A DNA stretch of 64,000 bases from Streptomyces sp. MST-110588. Its GTDB lineage: Bacteria > Actinomycetota > Actinomycetes > Streptomycetales > Streptomycetaceae. Of the stretch, positions 52,925 through 62,026 are shown one piece after another. Made by a program: the position numbers and the translations under genes. The notes under the pieces are model-generated. The model was not told where the DNA came from and did not search any database. It saw only the letters and a program-made list of their open reading frames with translations. The stretch covers positions 3,279,501 through 3,343,500 of the forward strand of contig NZ_CP074380.1 in assembly GCF_022695595.1 (NCBI RefSeq), in the 5' to 3' direction. Within the stretch, counting starts at the first letter, position 1. Each line of letters starts with the position of its first letter.

Positions 52925-53545
52925 TCAGGACTCCTTGACCGCGATGGTCTCGACCGTGTTGGCCACGTGCTCGAACGCGTCGGCCGCCTCTTCCAGGATG
53001 TCCACGACCTGCTTGAGCTTGAGCACCTCGATGGCGTCGTACTTGCCGTTGAAGAGGTGGGCCAGCAGCTTGCGGTGGATCTGGTCGGCCTGGTTCTCCA
53101 GACGGTTGACCTCGATCCAGTACTCGGTGAGGTTGGACATCGTCCGCAGGTTGGGCATGGCCTCGGCGGTCAGCTCCGCCGCCCGGGCCAGCACCTCGAT
53201 CTGCTGCTCGACGCCCTTGGGCAGCTCCTCGATGCTGTAGAGGACGACGAGATCGACGGCCTCCTCCATGAAGTCCATGATGTCGTCGAGGGAGGACGCG
53301 AGGTTGTAGATGTCCTCGCGGTCGAACGGCGTGATGAAGGAGGAGTTGAGCTGGTGGAAGATCGCGTGTGTCGCGTCGTCCCCCGCGTGCTCCGCCGCCC
53401 GCATCCTCTCGGCGATCTCTGCCCGCGCGGAGGCGTCCGCCCCGAGCAGTTCCATCAGGAGCTTGGAGCCTGTGACGATGTTGTCCGCCGAGGCGGCGAA
53501 CATGTCGTAGAAGCTCGTCTCCCTGGGGGTCAGACGAAAGCGCAC
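52925..53545 (-). CDS. DUF47 (PhoU-like) accessory protein of the Pit transporter
   Basis: 206 residues, all-helical, with metal-binding ExxxD-type clusters typical of PhoU-like DUF47 proteins (TPFDREDIYNLASSLDDIMDF, EHAGDDATH). It is encoded before the pit gene in one operon and presumably regulates Pit activity. Its upstream region is shared with csoR. Confidence 0.93.
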   Translation of the reverse strand: MRFRLTPRETSFYDMFAASADNIVTGSKLLMELLGADASARAEIAERMRAAEHAGDDATHAIFHQLNSSFITPFDREDIYNLASSLDDIMDFMEEAVDLVVLYSIEELPKGVEQQIEVLARAAELTAEAMPNLRTMSNLTEYWIEVNRLENQADQIHRKLLAHLFNGKYDAIEVLKLKQVVDILEEAADAFEHVANTVETIAVKES

Positions 53546-53712
53546 GTGAAATCCTCGGGGTGCATCGGATTCGGTCGAGTTGATGCTAGGCGCATCATCC
53601 AGCCACAGCTAACCGGCATTCCTTCAGTGTCGCCCATCGGGCAGCATGCTCTGCACGGGGTACCGCCCGCGCGCCCCTCGCACGCGCCTGCACACCGCGA
53701 AATTCTGTACCA

Positions 53713-53731
53713 TATACCCACCGGGGGTATA
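53713..53731. promoter_or_regulatory. CsoR operator upstream of csoR
   Basis: TATACCC-ACCGG-GGGTATA is a palindrome with 7-bp arms and a 5-bp spacer, the form of known CsoR sites. Outer CTGTA/TACAG extends the symmetry. It is centred 39 bp before the csoR ATG, so csoR is probably autoregulated by copper. Confidence 0.85.
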
Positions 53732-53760
53732 CAGATCGCCTACACGCACGGGAGACGGCC

Positions 53761-54162
53761 ATGACGACCACGGATGCCGGCACCAACGGCGGCACCGCAG
53801 CCGCTCCGGCTTGCCACAACAGCGCCCCCGCGCCCGGCGCGCAGGGCGACCCGGGCGTCGTGACCGACCACGACCTGGGCATTCACGGGTACGCCAAACA
53901 GAAGGACGCCCACATCAAGCGGCTGCGCCGGATCGAGGGCCAGATCCGCGGCCTCCAGCGCATGCTCGAAGAGGACGTCTACTGCATCGACATACTCACC
54001 CAGGTCTCGGCGAGTACCAAAGGACTTCAGTCCTTCGGCCTCCAGCTCCTGGAGGAGCACCTGCGGCACTGTGTCGCCGACGCCGCCCGCAAGGGCCCGG
54101 AGGCGATCGACGCCAAGGTCCAGGAGGCGACGAAGGCGATCGAACGGATGCTGCGCACCTGA
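53761..54162 (+). CDS. csoR: CsoR, copper-sensing repressor
   Basis: 133 residues, all-helical CsoR/RcnR family. The Cu(I) ligands are in place: Cys in EDVYCIDILTQ, and His and Cys in EHLRHCVADA (HxxxC). Copper binding releases DNA and derepresses copper export genes. The first 40 residues are disordered (Ala/Gly/Pro), as in Streptomyces CsoR. No copZ or copA lies next to it, as in S. coelicolor and S. lividans, where CsoR acts on distant copper genes. Confidence 0.95.
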   Translation: MTTTDAGTNGGTAAAPACHNSAPAPGAQGDPGVVTDHDLGIHGYAKQKDAHIKRLRRIEGQIRGLQRMLEEDVYCIDILTQVSASTKGLQSFGLQLLEEHLRHCVADAARKGPEAIDAKVQEATKAIERMLRT

Positions 54163-54222
54163 GACGGGATGCTCGGCCGGGGTCCTGGGCCGGGTCCGGG
54201 CCGCGCCCCGTACGGGCGGCGC

Positions 54223-54411
54223 TCACCCCCGGCGGGCGGGCCCGGCTTCCGTCTGTACGCGCTCCGCGTCCACGTCCAGCACCTCGTCGATACGGTCCGA
54301 GCTGAGCCGATCCTCGCTCGCGGCAGCAGCCGCGATCATCAACTCACCAGCCAGGTCGATCTCGACGAGGGCTACGTGGTCCTGAACCGTGGAGTTGCGG
54401 TGCACGGCCAC
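54223..54411 (-). CDS. Small conserved protein of unknown function
   Basis: 62 residues from the GTG at 54411, chosen because AAGGAGG lies eight bases upstream. It begins MAVHRNSTVQDHVALVEIDL. The text is ordinary, with an amphipathic helix (AGELMIAAAAASEDRLSSDR) and an acidic tail. An annotation from 54510 would add 33 unrelated residues. I recall near-identical small proteins in other streptomycetes but no function. It overlaps nothing and converges with csoR. Confidence 0.78.
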   Translation of the reverse strand: MAVHRNSTVQDHVALVEIDLAGELMIAAAAASEDRLSSDRIDEVLDVDAERVQTEAGPARRG

Positions 54412-54601
54412 GTACAACACCTCCTTGTTCGAGCGTCTTCCCACTCTTCTGGTGGTTACGGCCCAGGGTAGATACGGGCACACATCCCGCGCATGGCACG
54501 GATGGACCATTTCCGCCAGTTCGCATGAGCCCCGGTCACGTGCCCGGCGCCCGTCGTCCGGCCGCCGCCCGCCGGGCCCTGCCGCACGGCCGCGGCCGGC
54601 C

Positions 54602-55513
54602 TCAGCCGCCGCCCGAGGCGATCTTCCCCGTATAGATGTCGCGGTCGTCCGGCAGCCCGACGGCGACCGGCGTCCCGAAGTCGTACAGCGTGGTCGTGGA
54701 CGTCACCAGCGTCCCCTGGGAGGAGCCGTTGGCGAAGCGGAACCGCTGGCGGACCTTGCGCAGCCGTCCCGCATCGTCCAGATACGCATCGAACGGCACG
54801 ACATCTGTGGTGAAGCCTTTCTCCGCCGCGGCCAGCGCGGAACGGGTGCCCGGCGAGGCCGCGCGGGCCGCCGCGCCGATGTCCGTGCTGCCGCGGTAGT
54901 GCCGCACCGGGACGCCGTCCAGCCGCTCCCGCCCCTCGTACGTCACCTCGCGCGCCCCGCGCAGCAGTTCGGCCGCCGCCAGCGGATCGGTCGCCCCGCC
55001 GGTGACGAGATTGCCGTCCGCGAGCGTGCCGGTGTCCACCCGCACCCACTTGTCGGGCGGCACCCCGGCCCCGCGGTTCTTCATGTAGAGGGCGCCGGGC
55101 GTCAGGATCTCGGTGATCGGACGGTGGCCCCCGCTGCCGGCGCCGGCCGGATCGGGCAGCACCACGCCCAGCCGCCCCGTGGTCGTCCGGTAGTCGTACG
55201 CACCCGCGCCCCGGATGGCGACCCGGGTGCCGCCGCTGGCCGTCTCCATCGCCGTACGGACCCTGGAGGACCCGGCCCGTACGAGCGCGTCGGCACTGCC
55301 CCGGACGTCCCGCACGGCGGACGAGCCGGGGACGGCCGACGGGGCCGGCGCCCGGTCCACCGACGCCTGCCGGGCGGCCCTCTGGTCCTCGGCCACCGCG
55401 CCGCTCGGGGAACAGCCCGTCGCCAGCGCCCCGACGGCCAGGCCCACCGCCAGACTCACCCCGCACGCCGCGGCGGCGACAGCGCCACCGCTCCGCTTGT
55501 CCTGCACCACCAT
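54602..55513 (-). CDS. Lipoprotein, LppX/LprG-like fold suspected
   Basis: 303 residues with signal and lipobox (VGLAVGALATGCSPSGAV), so it is tethered outside the membrane. A helical segment is followed by a beta-rich domain (TPGALYMKNRGAGVPPDKWVRV, YEGRERLDGVPVRHYRGS, DAYLDDAGRLRKVRQRFRF). That pattern is typical of LppX/LprAFG or LolA-like lipid-carrying lipoproteins. Ligand unknown. Confidence 0.85.
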   Translation of the reverse strand: MVVQDKRSGGAVAAAACGVSLAVGLAVGALATGCSPSGAVAEDQRAARQASVDRAPAPSAVPGSSAVRDVRGSADALVRAGSSRVRTAMETASGGTRVAIRGAGAYDYRTTTGRLGVVLPDPAGAGSGGHRPITEILTPGALYMKNRGAGVPPDKWVRVDTGTLADGNLVTGGATDPLAAAELLRGAREVTYEGRERLDGVPVRHYRGSTDIGAAARAASPGTRSALAAAEKGFTTDVVPFDAYLDDAGRLRKVRQRFRFANGSSQGTLVTSTTTLYDFGTPVAVGLPDDRDIYTGKIASGGG

Positions 55514-55810
55514 CGCGTACGAGCCCCCTCGGCCGCTCGTGCCTGTGAAGTTCTCAGGCCCTGGCGGGCCTGGCCGCCCCGGTACCGGGCCCGGCCGCGG
55601 CCCGGGGGCCGAAGCCGCAGGCCCGCCCGCGGCGCCCGGCGCCCATGAGCCCTGCCGTTTGGCCCGAAGGTCTCCGGGGCGCTTCCGGATTGCTGAGGGT
55701 GGTGGTGGTCTGAGCCTCCTCGACCCGTTCCATCCGATCCACCCGTTCCGTTCAACGACCGTTCCTGGGGCCCGTCACGCCCGGACACCGAGGGCGCGTA
55801 GCGTGGCCGG

Positions 55811-56065
55811 GTGCACGACCGAGCCCGTAAAGATCCACTGCCGGAGCGCCCCGCGCCCCCGGAATCCGGCGCGGGAGCCGAGCCCGACGCCTCCCGGCAG
55901 GCCGCCCGGCCCCCCGCTCAGCCCGCCGCCCCGTCCGAACACCTGACGACCACCACCGAGCGCGGCTCCTTCTGCCTGGCCCGCTGCGTCTGCGGCTGGT
56001 CGGGCCCGGCCCGCCGCGCCCGCTCACAAGCCCGTACGGACGCCGAAGAGCACCGCGCCGGCTGA
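55811..56065 (+). CDS. Small Cys-containing protein of unknown function
   Basis: 84 residues from the GTG at 55811. A Pro/Ala-rich half precedes a compact C-terminus FCLARCVCGWSGPARRARSQ with three Cys in CLARCVC, suggesting a small metal site. The C-terminal block looks conserved-type; the N-terminal half is weak. Function unknown. It ends 110 bp before the FAD oxidoreductase. Confidence 0.65.
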   Translation: MHDRARKDPLPERPAPPESGAGAEPDASRQAARPPAQPAAPSEHLTTTTERGSFCLARCVCGWSGPARRARSQARTDAEEHRAG

Positions 56066-56175
56066 CACCTCTCACCCCGCCCCCGGGAACCCCCCATGCC
56101 CACACGGCATCTGGGAAAGAGACAGCTACGTCCGGCACCCGGCACGCCCGGTGAGATCCCGAGGGGGACATCCCA

Positions 56176-57762
56176 GTGAAGCGGCGCACACTCCTGCAGG
56201 CCGGCGGCGGGCTCGCGGCGACCACGGTCGCCTGGGCCACGGCCTGCAGCGACCAGCCCGGCCACGCGAGTCCGGGCTCCGGGTCCGGCGCCGTGGGCAC
56301 CAACTCCGCGCCCGCCCAGGGCCTGCGCCCGGCCGCGCCCGCCGCGTCCTGGGAAGCGCTGCGCAAGGGCCTGGACGGAAAGCTCGTACGCGCCGGTGAC
56401 GCGGCGTACAAGACAGCTCGCCGCCTCTACAACACCCGCTACGACAACCTCAAACCAGCCGCCATCGCTTATGTCCGCAATCATTCCGACATATCCGAAT
56501 GCCTGGCCTTCGCCCGCCGCTACGACACCCCCGTCACGATCCGCAACGGCGGCCACTCCTACGCGGGTTGGTCCAGCGGCAACGGCAAGCTCATCATCGA
56601 CGTCTCCGCCCTGAACAAGGTCTCCGCGCCCTCCGGCGGCACCGTCCGCATAGGCGCCGGCGCCAAACTCATCGACGTCTACGAAGGGCTGGCCCCGCAC
56701 GGCGTCACCGTGCCCGGCGGCTCCTGCCCCACCGTTGGGATATCCGGCCTGACCCTCGGCGGCGGCCATGGCGTGGCCTCCCGCGCGTACGGCCTGACCT
56801 GCGACAGCCTCGTCGGCGCCACGCTCGTCACCGCCGACGGCAAGACCCTCCAGTGCGACCGCTCGCACCACGCCGACCTCTTCTGGGCGCTGCGCGGCGC
56901 CGGCAACGGCAACTTCGGCGTCGTCACCGAACTGCGCTTCCGTACGCACCGGGCACCCCGCGCGGTACGGGCGTACATGACCTGGCCCTGGTCCAAGGCC
57001 GCCGCGGTGGTCCGCGCCTGGCAGGAGTGGGGCCCCACCCAGCCCGACGAGATCTGGTCCTCCCTCCACCTCGACGCCCGCCCCGGCGCCACCCCCACCG
57101 TCTCCGTCGCCGCCTTCTCCCTGGGCACGTACGGAGATCTGCAGAACGCCGTCGACCGGCTCGCCGACCGCCCGGGCGGCCCGGGCCCGGCGAAGTCGGT
57201 GAGCCTGAAGCCCTCCAGCTACCTGGACGCCATGGAGGCGTACGCGGGCTGCGCCACCAAGTCCACCGCGCAGTGCCACCTGCCCGGCTCCCTGCCGGGG
57301 CAGAACGGCTCCGGCCGGCTCGGCCGCGAGACCTACGCCGCGCGCTCCGACTTCTACGACCGCTCGCTCAGCCCGACCGGCATCCGCACCCTCATGGACC
57401 AGATCGAACGCGCGGGCCGCAAGGGCGTGGCGGGCAACGCCTCCCTGACCGCACTGGGCGGCGCGGTCAACCGCGTCCGGCCGGCCGACACCGCCTTCGT
57501 ACACCGCCGTTCGCGTTTCCTGGCGCAGTACCTGGCGTCCTGGGGAGCGGGCGGGTCCGGAACGGCACAGTCCGCGTGGCTGGAATCCGTCCATGGGGCC
57601 ATGCGCCGGTACGCCTCGGGAGCCGCCTACCAGAACTACGCCGACCCGGGGCTCAAGGACTGGAAGAAGGCGTACTACGGCCCGGCCGCCGACCGCCTGA
57701 CCAAGGTCAAGCGGCAGTACGACCCGCAGCGCCTGTTCAGTACCTTCCCCCACGCTCTCTGA
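56176..57762 (+). CDS. Secreted FAD-linked oxidase, berberine-bridge-enzyme family
   Basis: 528 residues. A twin-arginine-like signal (MKRRTLLQAGGGLAATTVAW) with a Cys (ACSDQ) suggests export, perhaps as a lipoprotein. The FAD domain has His in RNGGHSYAGWSS and Cys in PGGSCPTVGISGLTLGGGHG, the two residues that bind FAD covalently in bicovalent members. The C-terminal BBE motif YQNYADPGLKDWKKAYYG is present. These enzymes oxidise sugars, alcohols or natural products. GTG 56176 follows GAGGGGGACATCCCA. Confidence 0.93.
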   Translation: MKRRTLLQAGGGLAATTVAWATACSDQPGHASPGSGSGAVGTNSAPAQGLRPAAPAASWEALRKGLDGKLVRAGDAAYKTARRLYNTRYDNLKPAAIAYVRNHSDISECLAFARRYDTPVTIRNGGHSYAGWSSGNGKLIIDVSALNKVSAPSGGTVRIGAGAKLIDVYEGLAPHGVTVPGGSCPTVGISGLTLGGGHGVASRAYGLTCDSLVGATLVTADGKTLQCDRSHHADLFWALRGAGNGNFGVVTELRFRTHRAPRAVRAYMTWPWSKAAAVVRAWQEWGPTQPDEIWSSLHLDARPGATPTVSVAAFSLGTYGDLQNAVDRLADRPGGPGPAKSVSLKPSSYLDAMEAYAGCATKSTAQCHLPGSLPGQNGSGRLGRETYAARSDFYDRSLSPTGIRTLMDQIERAGRKGVAGNASLTALGGAVNRVRPADTAFVHRRSRFLAQYLASWGAGGSGTAQSAWLESVHGAMRRYASGAAYQNYADPGLKDWKKAYYGPAADRLTKVKRQYDPQRLFSTFPHAL

Positions 57763-57786
57763 GCCCGGGCCCTGCGCCGTACCGGC

Positions 57787-58149
57787 TCAGGCGTCCGTAC
57801 GCCGCGGCCCGGGCTCCACGACCCGGGCCGTGGTGTACTGCGGCGTCTGCGTCATCCGGGCCTCGGCCGTCCCCGACAGGCCGTCCAGGGCCTTGTGGAT
57901 GGCGGCGAGCCGCCCCTTGGTGTCGGACGTCTCCACGAAGTTGCGGTAGTCGGCCTCGGAGTCCCAGTGGACGAGGTTGTAGACCCGGGTACCGTCGACG
58001 CTCGTCAAAAAGCGGGCCGAGCGGTACCCGGGGTAGAAGCGCACCCAGCGCTCCTGGATCTCGGCGAAGGCGTCCACGACCTCCTGCTGGGTGCGGGGGC
58101 CGTCGACGGTGTAGTCGATGACCGAGAAGAAACCGTGGTCGGTGCTCAT
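57787..58149 (-). CDS. Antibiotic-biosynthesis-monooxygenase-like (ABM fold) protein
   Basis: 120 residues: dimeric alpha-beta barrel pattern (FFSVIDYTVDGPRTQQEVVD, GYRSARFLTSVDGTRVYNLV, WDSEADYRNFVETSD). This fold includes cofactor-free monooxygenases and heme-degrading proteins. The substrate is unknown. It converges with the FAD oxidase. Confidence 0.87.
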   Translation of the reverse strand: MSTDHGFFSVIDYTVDGPRTQQEVVDAFAEIQERWVRFYPGYRSARFLTSVDGTRVYNLVHWDSEADYRNFVETSDTKGRLAAIHKALDGLSGTAEARMTQTPQYTTARVVEPGPRRTDA

Positions 58150-58262
58150 GGGCGTACTCCTTTGGCTGTGACGCGGCCGAAGCCGTGGTACGCCCGGGAC
58201 TCTCCTGCCTCAACCGCGGTTGAGGTCAAGTCCGCAGCAGAACCCGACCCGCCGGCCCGCGC

Positions 58263-59003
58263 TCAGGCCGCCAGATCGTTGTCGCCACCGTCCCGCCCGG
58301 CACGCCGCGACGGCACCGACGACCCACGCGCCCCCGCCTGTCCCGCGGCCCGCACCGAACCCGTACGGTCCGCATCGGCGTCCGCCACCCCCGCGGCCTG
58401 TACCAGGGCCCCGGCCCGCGACGCACCGACCGCCTTGGCCAGCGGCACCAGCAGCGCCTGGGCCGGCGGCGAGAGCAGCAGCGCCACGGCCGTACCCAGC
58501 GCGAACCCGCCGACCACGTCCGTCGGGTAGTGCACGCCCATATAGACCCGGCAGAACCCCTCGAACAGCGCCAGTGCGATCCCGATCAAGCCGTACTTCC
58601 GGTTCGCGACGAACAACCCGACCCCCACCGCCATGGTCAACGTGGCGTGGTCGCTCACGAACGAGAAGTCGCTCTTGCTGGGAATCAGCACCTCCAGCCC
58701 CGCGTGGGTCTTGAAGGGCCGTGGCCGTTCCACGAAGTTCCGGATGGGGATGTTGACGATCAGGGCGATCCCGGCCGCGATCGGCGCCCAGACCAGCCCG
58801 GCGACGGCCGCGGGCGCGCCGGGCCGCTTGCGCGCGGCCCACCAGGCGACCAGACACAGGATCGCGAGTCCGGCGATGATGCCGTACTCACCGATGTACT
58901 CCATGACGGTGTTGACCCAGTGCGGAGCGCCTTTCGCGAGGTCGTTGATGCCGTCGAGCACGTCCACGTCGGGGTTCGACCCGTCCAGTGCGAGTCCAGC
59001 CAT
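58263..59003 (-). CDS. PAP2-family membrane phosphatase
   Basis: 246 residues from ATG 59003 (AAGGGG nine bases upstream). Five or six membrane helices with the three PAP2 phosphatase motifs: NFVERPRPFKTH (KxxxxxxRP-like), FVSDHATLTMAV (PSDH-like) and CRVYMGVHYPTDVVGG (SRxxxxxHxxxD-like). It acts on lipid or undecaprenyl pyrophosphates on the outer face of the membrane. The C-terminal 50 residues are polar and low-complexity. Confidence 0.92.
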   Translation of the reverse strand: MAGLALDGSNPDVDVLDGINDLAKGAPHWVNTVMEYIGEYGIIAGLAILCLVAWWAARKRPGAPAAVAGLVWAPIAAGIALIVNIPIRNFVERPRPFKTHAGLEVLIPSKSDFSFVSDHATLTMAVGVGLFVANRKYGLIGIALALFEGFCRVYMGVHYPTDVVGGFALGTAVALLLSPPAQALLVPLAKAVGASRAGALVQAAGVADADADRTGSVRAAGQAGARGSSVPSRRAGRDGGDNDLAA

Positions 59004-59205
59004 CTGCCGCGGCCCCTTACCTTTCGCGCGCGCGAGCGCCGTATGTGCTGCCAACCCCCGTGGTCGTCGAGCGTTGCTGCCGTCTTCCCACGCCCAGGAA
59101 ACGCGACGCCCCGGCAGGTCGTTCCGGTCTCCACCGGATGATCACCAGGACGTTATCGAAGCTTGACCCATCGCCCCAGTTCAGGGCCCTATATGGGGCC
59201 TATGT

Positions 59206-60222
59206 TCAGGCAGCCTTCCGGGCGGGGAGCGCTTTCGCGCCATCTTCCGTGACGCGGGTCGCACCGATGTAGTCCGGCGTGTCGATCTTGTCGAAACGGA
59301 TCACCGCCCCCGTATACGGAGCGTTGATCATGTATCCACCGCCCACATAGATCCCCACATGATGGATCGAACGCGGATCATTCAGGTCATATGCGAAGAA
59401 CACCAGATCCCCCGGCAGCAGCTCGTTCCGCTTGGGGTGCGGCCCGGCGTTCCACTGGTCGTTCGCCACCCGCGGCAGCTCGATCCCCACCGAGTGGTAA
59501 GCGGCCTTCGTCAGCCCCGAACAGTCGAAGCGCCCACCCTGCTCCGGCGTCCCGTCGCCGCCCCACAGATACTTCTTGCCGAGCTGCTCCTGCGCGAAGT
59601 AGATCGCCGCCGCAGCCTGCCGCGAGGGCTCCACCCGCCCCACCGGCGCCTCAAAACTCTTGGCCAGCGTAGTAATGACCCGCACATAATTCTGCGTCTC
59701 CCGAATCGCCGGCACCCCACCGGCCGCGATCACCCGATACGCCCCGGCGTTGTAGGCGGCCAACATGTTCTTCGTCGGGTCCCCCGGCACCTTCGCCACA
59801 TACTTCGCCAGCTCACAGTCGTACGAGGCCGCCGACGGAATCGCGTCCGCCGGATCCCACACGTCCCGCTTGCCGTCCCCGTTCCCGTCGATCCCGTGCG
59901 TCTGCCACGTCCCCGGAATGAACTGCGCGATCCCCTGCGCCGCCGCCGGACTCTGCGCCCTCGGGTTCCACCCGCTCTCCTGATAGAGCTGCGCCGCCAG
60001 CAACGCCGGATTGATGGCAGGACACAGCGCCCCCCACTTCTGCACCAACGGCTGATACGAGGCCGGCACCGCCCCCTTCGCCAGCCCCACGGCCCGCCCG
60101 AGCGCCCCACCGCCTTGCCCCGCCAACGCCGCCGCGGCCACGTACGTCCCCACCACAAGCAGCGCGACGAACCCGAGCGCCAGCCCGGCCCCGATCCCAC
60201 CCACCACCCATATTTTCCGCAC
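59206..60222 (-). CDS. Lytic transglycosylase fused to NlpC/P60 endopeptidase
   Basis: 338 residues from the GTG at 60222 (GGGGGAGGG seven bases upstream). Membrane anchor (VVGGIGAGLALGFVALLVVG), SLT-like domain with catalytic Glu in QLYQESGWNP and AAAQGIAQFIPGTWQ...MLAAYNAG, then a C40 domain with Cys in RFDCSGLTKAAY and His in IHHVGIYVGGG. It cuts both glycan and peptide parts of the wall. Fusions of this type accompany conjugation-like or sporulation clusters. It lies 29 bp after the HATPase gene on the same strand. Confidence 0.93.
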   Translation of the reverse strand: MRKIWVVGGIGAGLALGFVALLVVGTYVAAAALAGQGGGALGRAVGLAKGAVPASYQPLVQKWGALCPAINPALLAAQLYQESGWNPRAQSPAAAQGIAQFIPGTWQTHGIDGNGDGKRDVWDPADAIPSAASYDCELAKYVAKVPGDPTKNMLAAYNAGAYRVIAAGGVPAIRETQNYVRVITTLAKSFEAPVGRVEPSRQAAAAIYFAQEQLGKKYLWGGDGTPEQGGRFDCSGLTKAAYHSVGIELPRVANDQWNAGPHPKRNELLPGDLVFFAYDLNDPRSIHHVGIYVGGGYMINAPYTGAVIRFDKIDTPDYIGATRVTEDGAKALPARKAA

Positions 60223-60251
60223 CCCACAACCCTCCCCCATTCCGCCGCATT

Positions 60252-60692
60252 TCACCGCCCCTTCTCGGCAACCTCGAACCAGACCGCCTTCCCCACCCCC
60301 GGCACATGCCGGCACACCCCCCACTCATCGGCCCACGCCCCAACCAGCAGCAGCCCTCGCCCGCCCTCCTCATCCCCCGCCGCCCGCCCCCAGCACGGCA
60401 CCCCGGGCGCCCCGTCCTGCACGAGCACCCGCAGGGTCCCCGGCCCCGTCCATTCCGCGTACAACGTCACAGGCGCCGAACACCCACTGCTGCGACAAGC
60501 CTTGACCGCGTTGGTCACCACCTCCGACGTCAACAACAACGCCGTATCAACCAGCCCCTCCCGCCCAGCAGCACAGAGCGCAGCCCGAACCGCCTCCCTG
60601 GCCGCCCGCACCCACCCCGGATCAGGCGGAAACACCAGCGAGAAATCACAAAGAGCAGACGCCCCGACCGCCGACCCGATGCTGGAACACAT
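60252..60692 (-). CDS. HATPase_c anti-sigma-factor-type ATP-binding protein
   Basis: 146 residues of the SpoIIAB/RsbW-like kinase class: N-box LLTSEVVTNAVKACR, G1 VLVQDGAPGVP and G2 GGRGLLLVGAWADEWG. Streptomycetes have dozens; many sit beside a Scr1/WhiJ-type HTH and DUF397 genes, as here (divergent HTH 176 bp away). It probably modulates a sigma or anti-sigma partner. Confidence 0.92.
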   Translation of the reverse strand: MCSSIGSAVGASALCDFSLVFPPDPGWVRAAREAVRAALCAAGREGLVDTALLLTSEVVTNAVKACRSSGCSAPVTLYAEWTGPGTLRVLVQDGAPGVPCWGRAAGDEEGGRGLLLVGAWADEWGVCRHVPGVGKAVWFEVAEKGR

Positions 60693-60868
60693 ACGTGACC
60701 TCCCGAGATCACCGCGCCCCGGCCACCTGTGGGACCGGACGTCGCAGTTTCGACGGTAGGTGCATCGCGTTTAACTAGCGCAACCAAGAGCCGCAAGTTC
60801 GCCCCAACGAGTGGACCAACCCAGCGCTGTGCGGGCAGACTTCGCCCGACCCAGGAAAGGAGTCGCTG

Positions 60869-61762
60869 ATGGGGCTGCGGAGCAACCCGAGCCAGCGGCA
60901 ACGGCGGCTCGGCGAGGAGCTGCGTCAGCTCCGTGAAATCAGCGGCCTGTCTGCCACCGAAGCTGGAGCACATGCCTCGCTGGGCCGCGCGCATATGAGT
61001 CACATCGAAACAGGCCGAACAGCCATTCCCGAGGACAAACTACGCACCTTGGCCCGGGTTTACGGTTGCACTAGCGAGTCATACGTAGACGCGCTTGTGG
61101 CCATGAGCCAAGCGAATGGTCGTGGGTGGTGGTCGGAGTACCGCCATCCCCCGCACAGCCAGAGTGCCCGCGATCTCGCGGAGCTGGAGGCATCCGCCGT
61201 CGCGCACCTCTCCTTCCAGTGGATCCACGTGCCCGGCCTGCTCCAGACCACCGATTACATGCGGGTCCTGTTCCAAGGAGGCCAGCCCGACGAGGACGCC
61301 GAGACGATCGACCGTTACGTCGACTTCCGCCGTCGTCGGCAGGAGATTCTCACCGGGGAGTCGCCGCCTATCCTGCACGCGGTGATCCACGAGGCCGCTC
61401 TGCACATGGGATTTGTCGGCGCGGACGTCATGCGCCGCCAGATCGAGCACCTGGTGAACATGGCCCGGCTGCCGCACGTTCGTATCCAGATCCTCCCGTT
61501 CAAGGCTTCCGTCTACCCTGCCCGCGTCAGCACGCCCTTCTCCCTCCTGAAGTCCACCGTCCCTCTCCTGAACACCGTCTGCGTGGATCACCCCACGTCT
61601 TCGCTGTTCATCACTACACGGCCCCAAATCGCACAGTTCACCAAGGCTTTCGAGGCACTGCGCACGGTGTCCCTGCCGCCGATCGACCACCGCATCGAAC
61701 CAGAGTTCCATACGAAGAAGGATTCACTCGCCCTGATTCAGCACGTTCTGTACACCTTGTGA
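60869..61762 (+). CDS. WhiJ/Scr1-family HTH regulator (DUF5753)
   Basis: 297 residues: XRE helix-turn-helix at about residues 10-70 (EELRQLREISGLSATEAGAH, HMSHIETGRTAIPEDKL), then the DUF5753 domain (VPGLLQTTDYMRVLF, RRRRQEILTGESPPILHAVI, VRIQILPFKA). This is the WhiJ-like class, which typically works with a DUF397 protein encoded next to it; such a gene follows after 10 bp. Control of development or antibiotic output is the known role of several paralogues. Confidence 0.94.
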   Translation: MGLRSNPSQRQRRLGEELRQLREISGLSATEAGAHASLGRAHMSHIETGRTAIPEDKLRTLARVYGCTSESYVDALVAMSQANGRGWWSEYRHPPHSQSARDLAELEASAVAHLSFQWIHVPGLLQTTDYMRVLFQGGQPDEDAETIDRYVDFRRRRQEILTGESPPILHAVIHEAALHMGFVGADVMRRQIEHLVNMARLPHVRIQILPFKASVYPARVSTPFSLLKSTVPLLNTVCVDHPTSSLFITTRPQIAQFTKAFEALRTVSLPPIDHRIEPEFHTKKDSLALIQHVLYTL

Positions 61763-61772
61763 AGGGAGCACC

Positions 61773-61970
61773 GTGTCAGTACCGAAGTGGCAGAAGTCGA
61801 GCTTCAGCGGGGCCGGGGGCAACCAGGACTGCATCGAGGTCAGCCGCGGGGACGGAGGGGTGTGGTTCCGGGAGAGTGATCGGCCGGAGGAGAACGGACG
61901 CGTCGGCTCCGCCGCATGGTCCAGCTTCCTTCGTCAGGTCAGGGACGGCGCGTACGACCGCGCCCGGTAG
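61773..61970 (+). CDS. DUF397 protein, partner of the WhiJ-like regulator
   Basis: 65 residues (WQKSSFSGAGGNQDCIEVSR, then VWFRESDRPEENGRVGSAAW and SFLRQVRDGAYD), a standard DUF397 domain. GTG 61773 follows GAAGGGAG. Such proteins are thought to bind and relieve or aid their cognate WhiJ-like regulator. A hairpin follows eight bases after the stop. Confidence 0.93.
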   Translation: MSVPKWQKSSFSGAGGNQDCIEVSRGDGGVWFRESDRPEENGRVGSAAWSSFLRQVRDGAYDRAR

Positions 61971-61978
61971 CAGAGGGA

Positions 61979-61993
61979 GCCCGCTTGGCGGGC
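61979..61993 (+). terminator. Hairpin after the first DUF397 gene
   Basis: GCCCGC-TTG-GCGGGC, 6-bp stem with a 3-base loop. A second hairpin CCGGTTG/CAACCGG is at 62006-62026. Confidence 0.6.
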
Positions 61994-62026
61994 ATTGCTG
62001 AAGGACCGGTTGGAAGTCACAACCGG

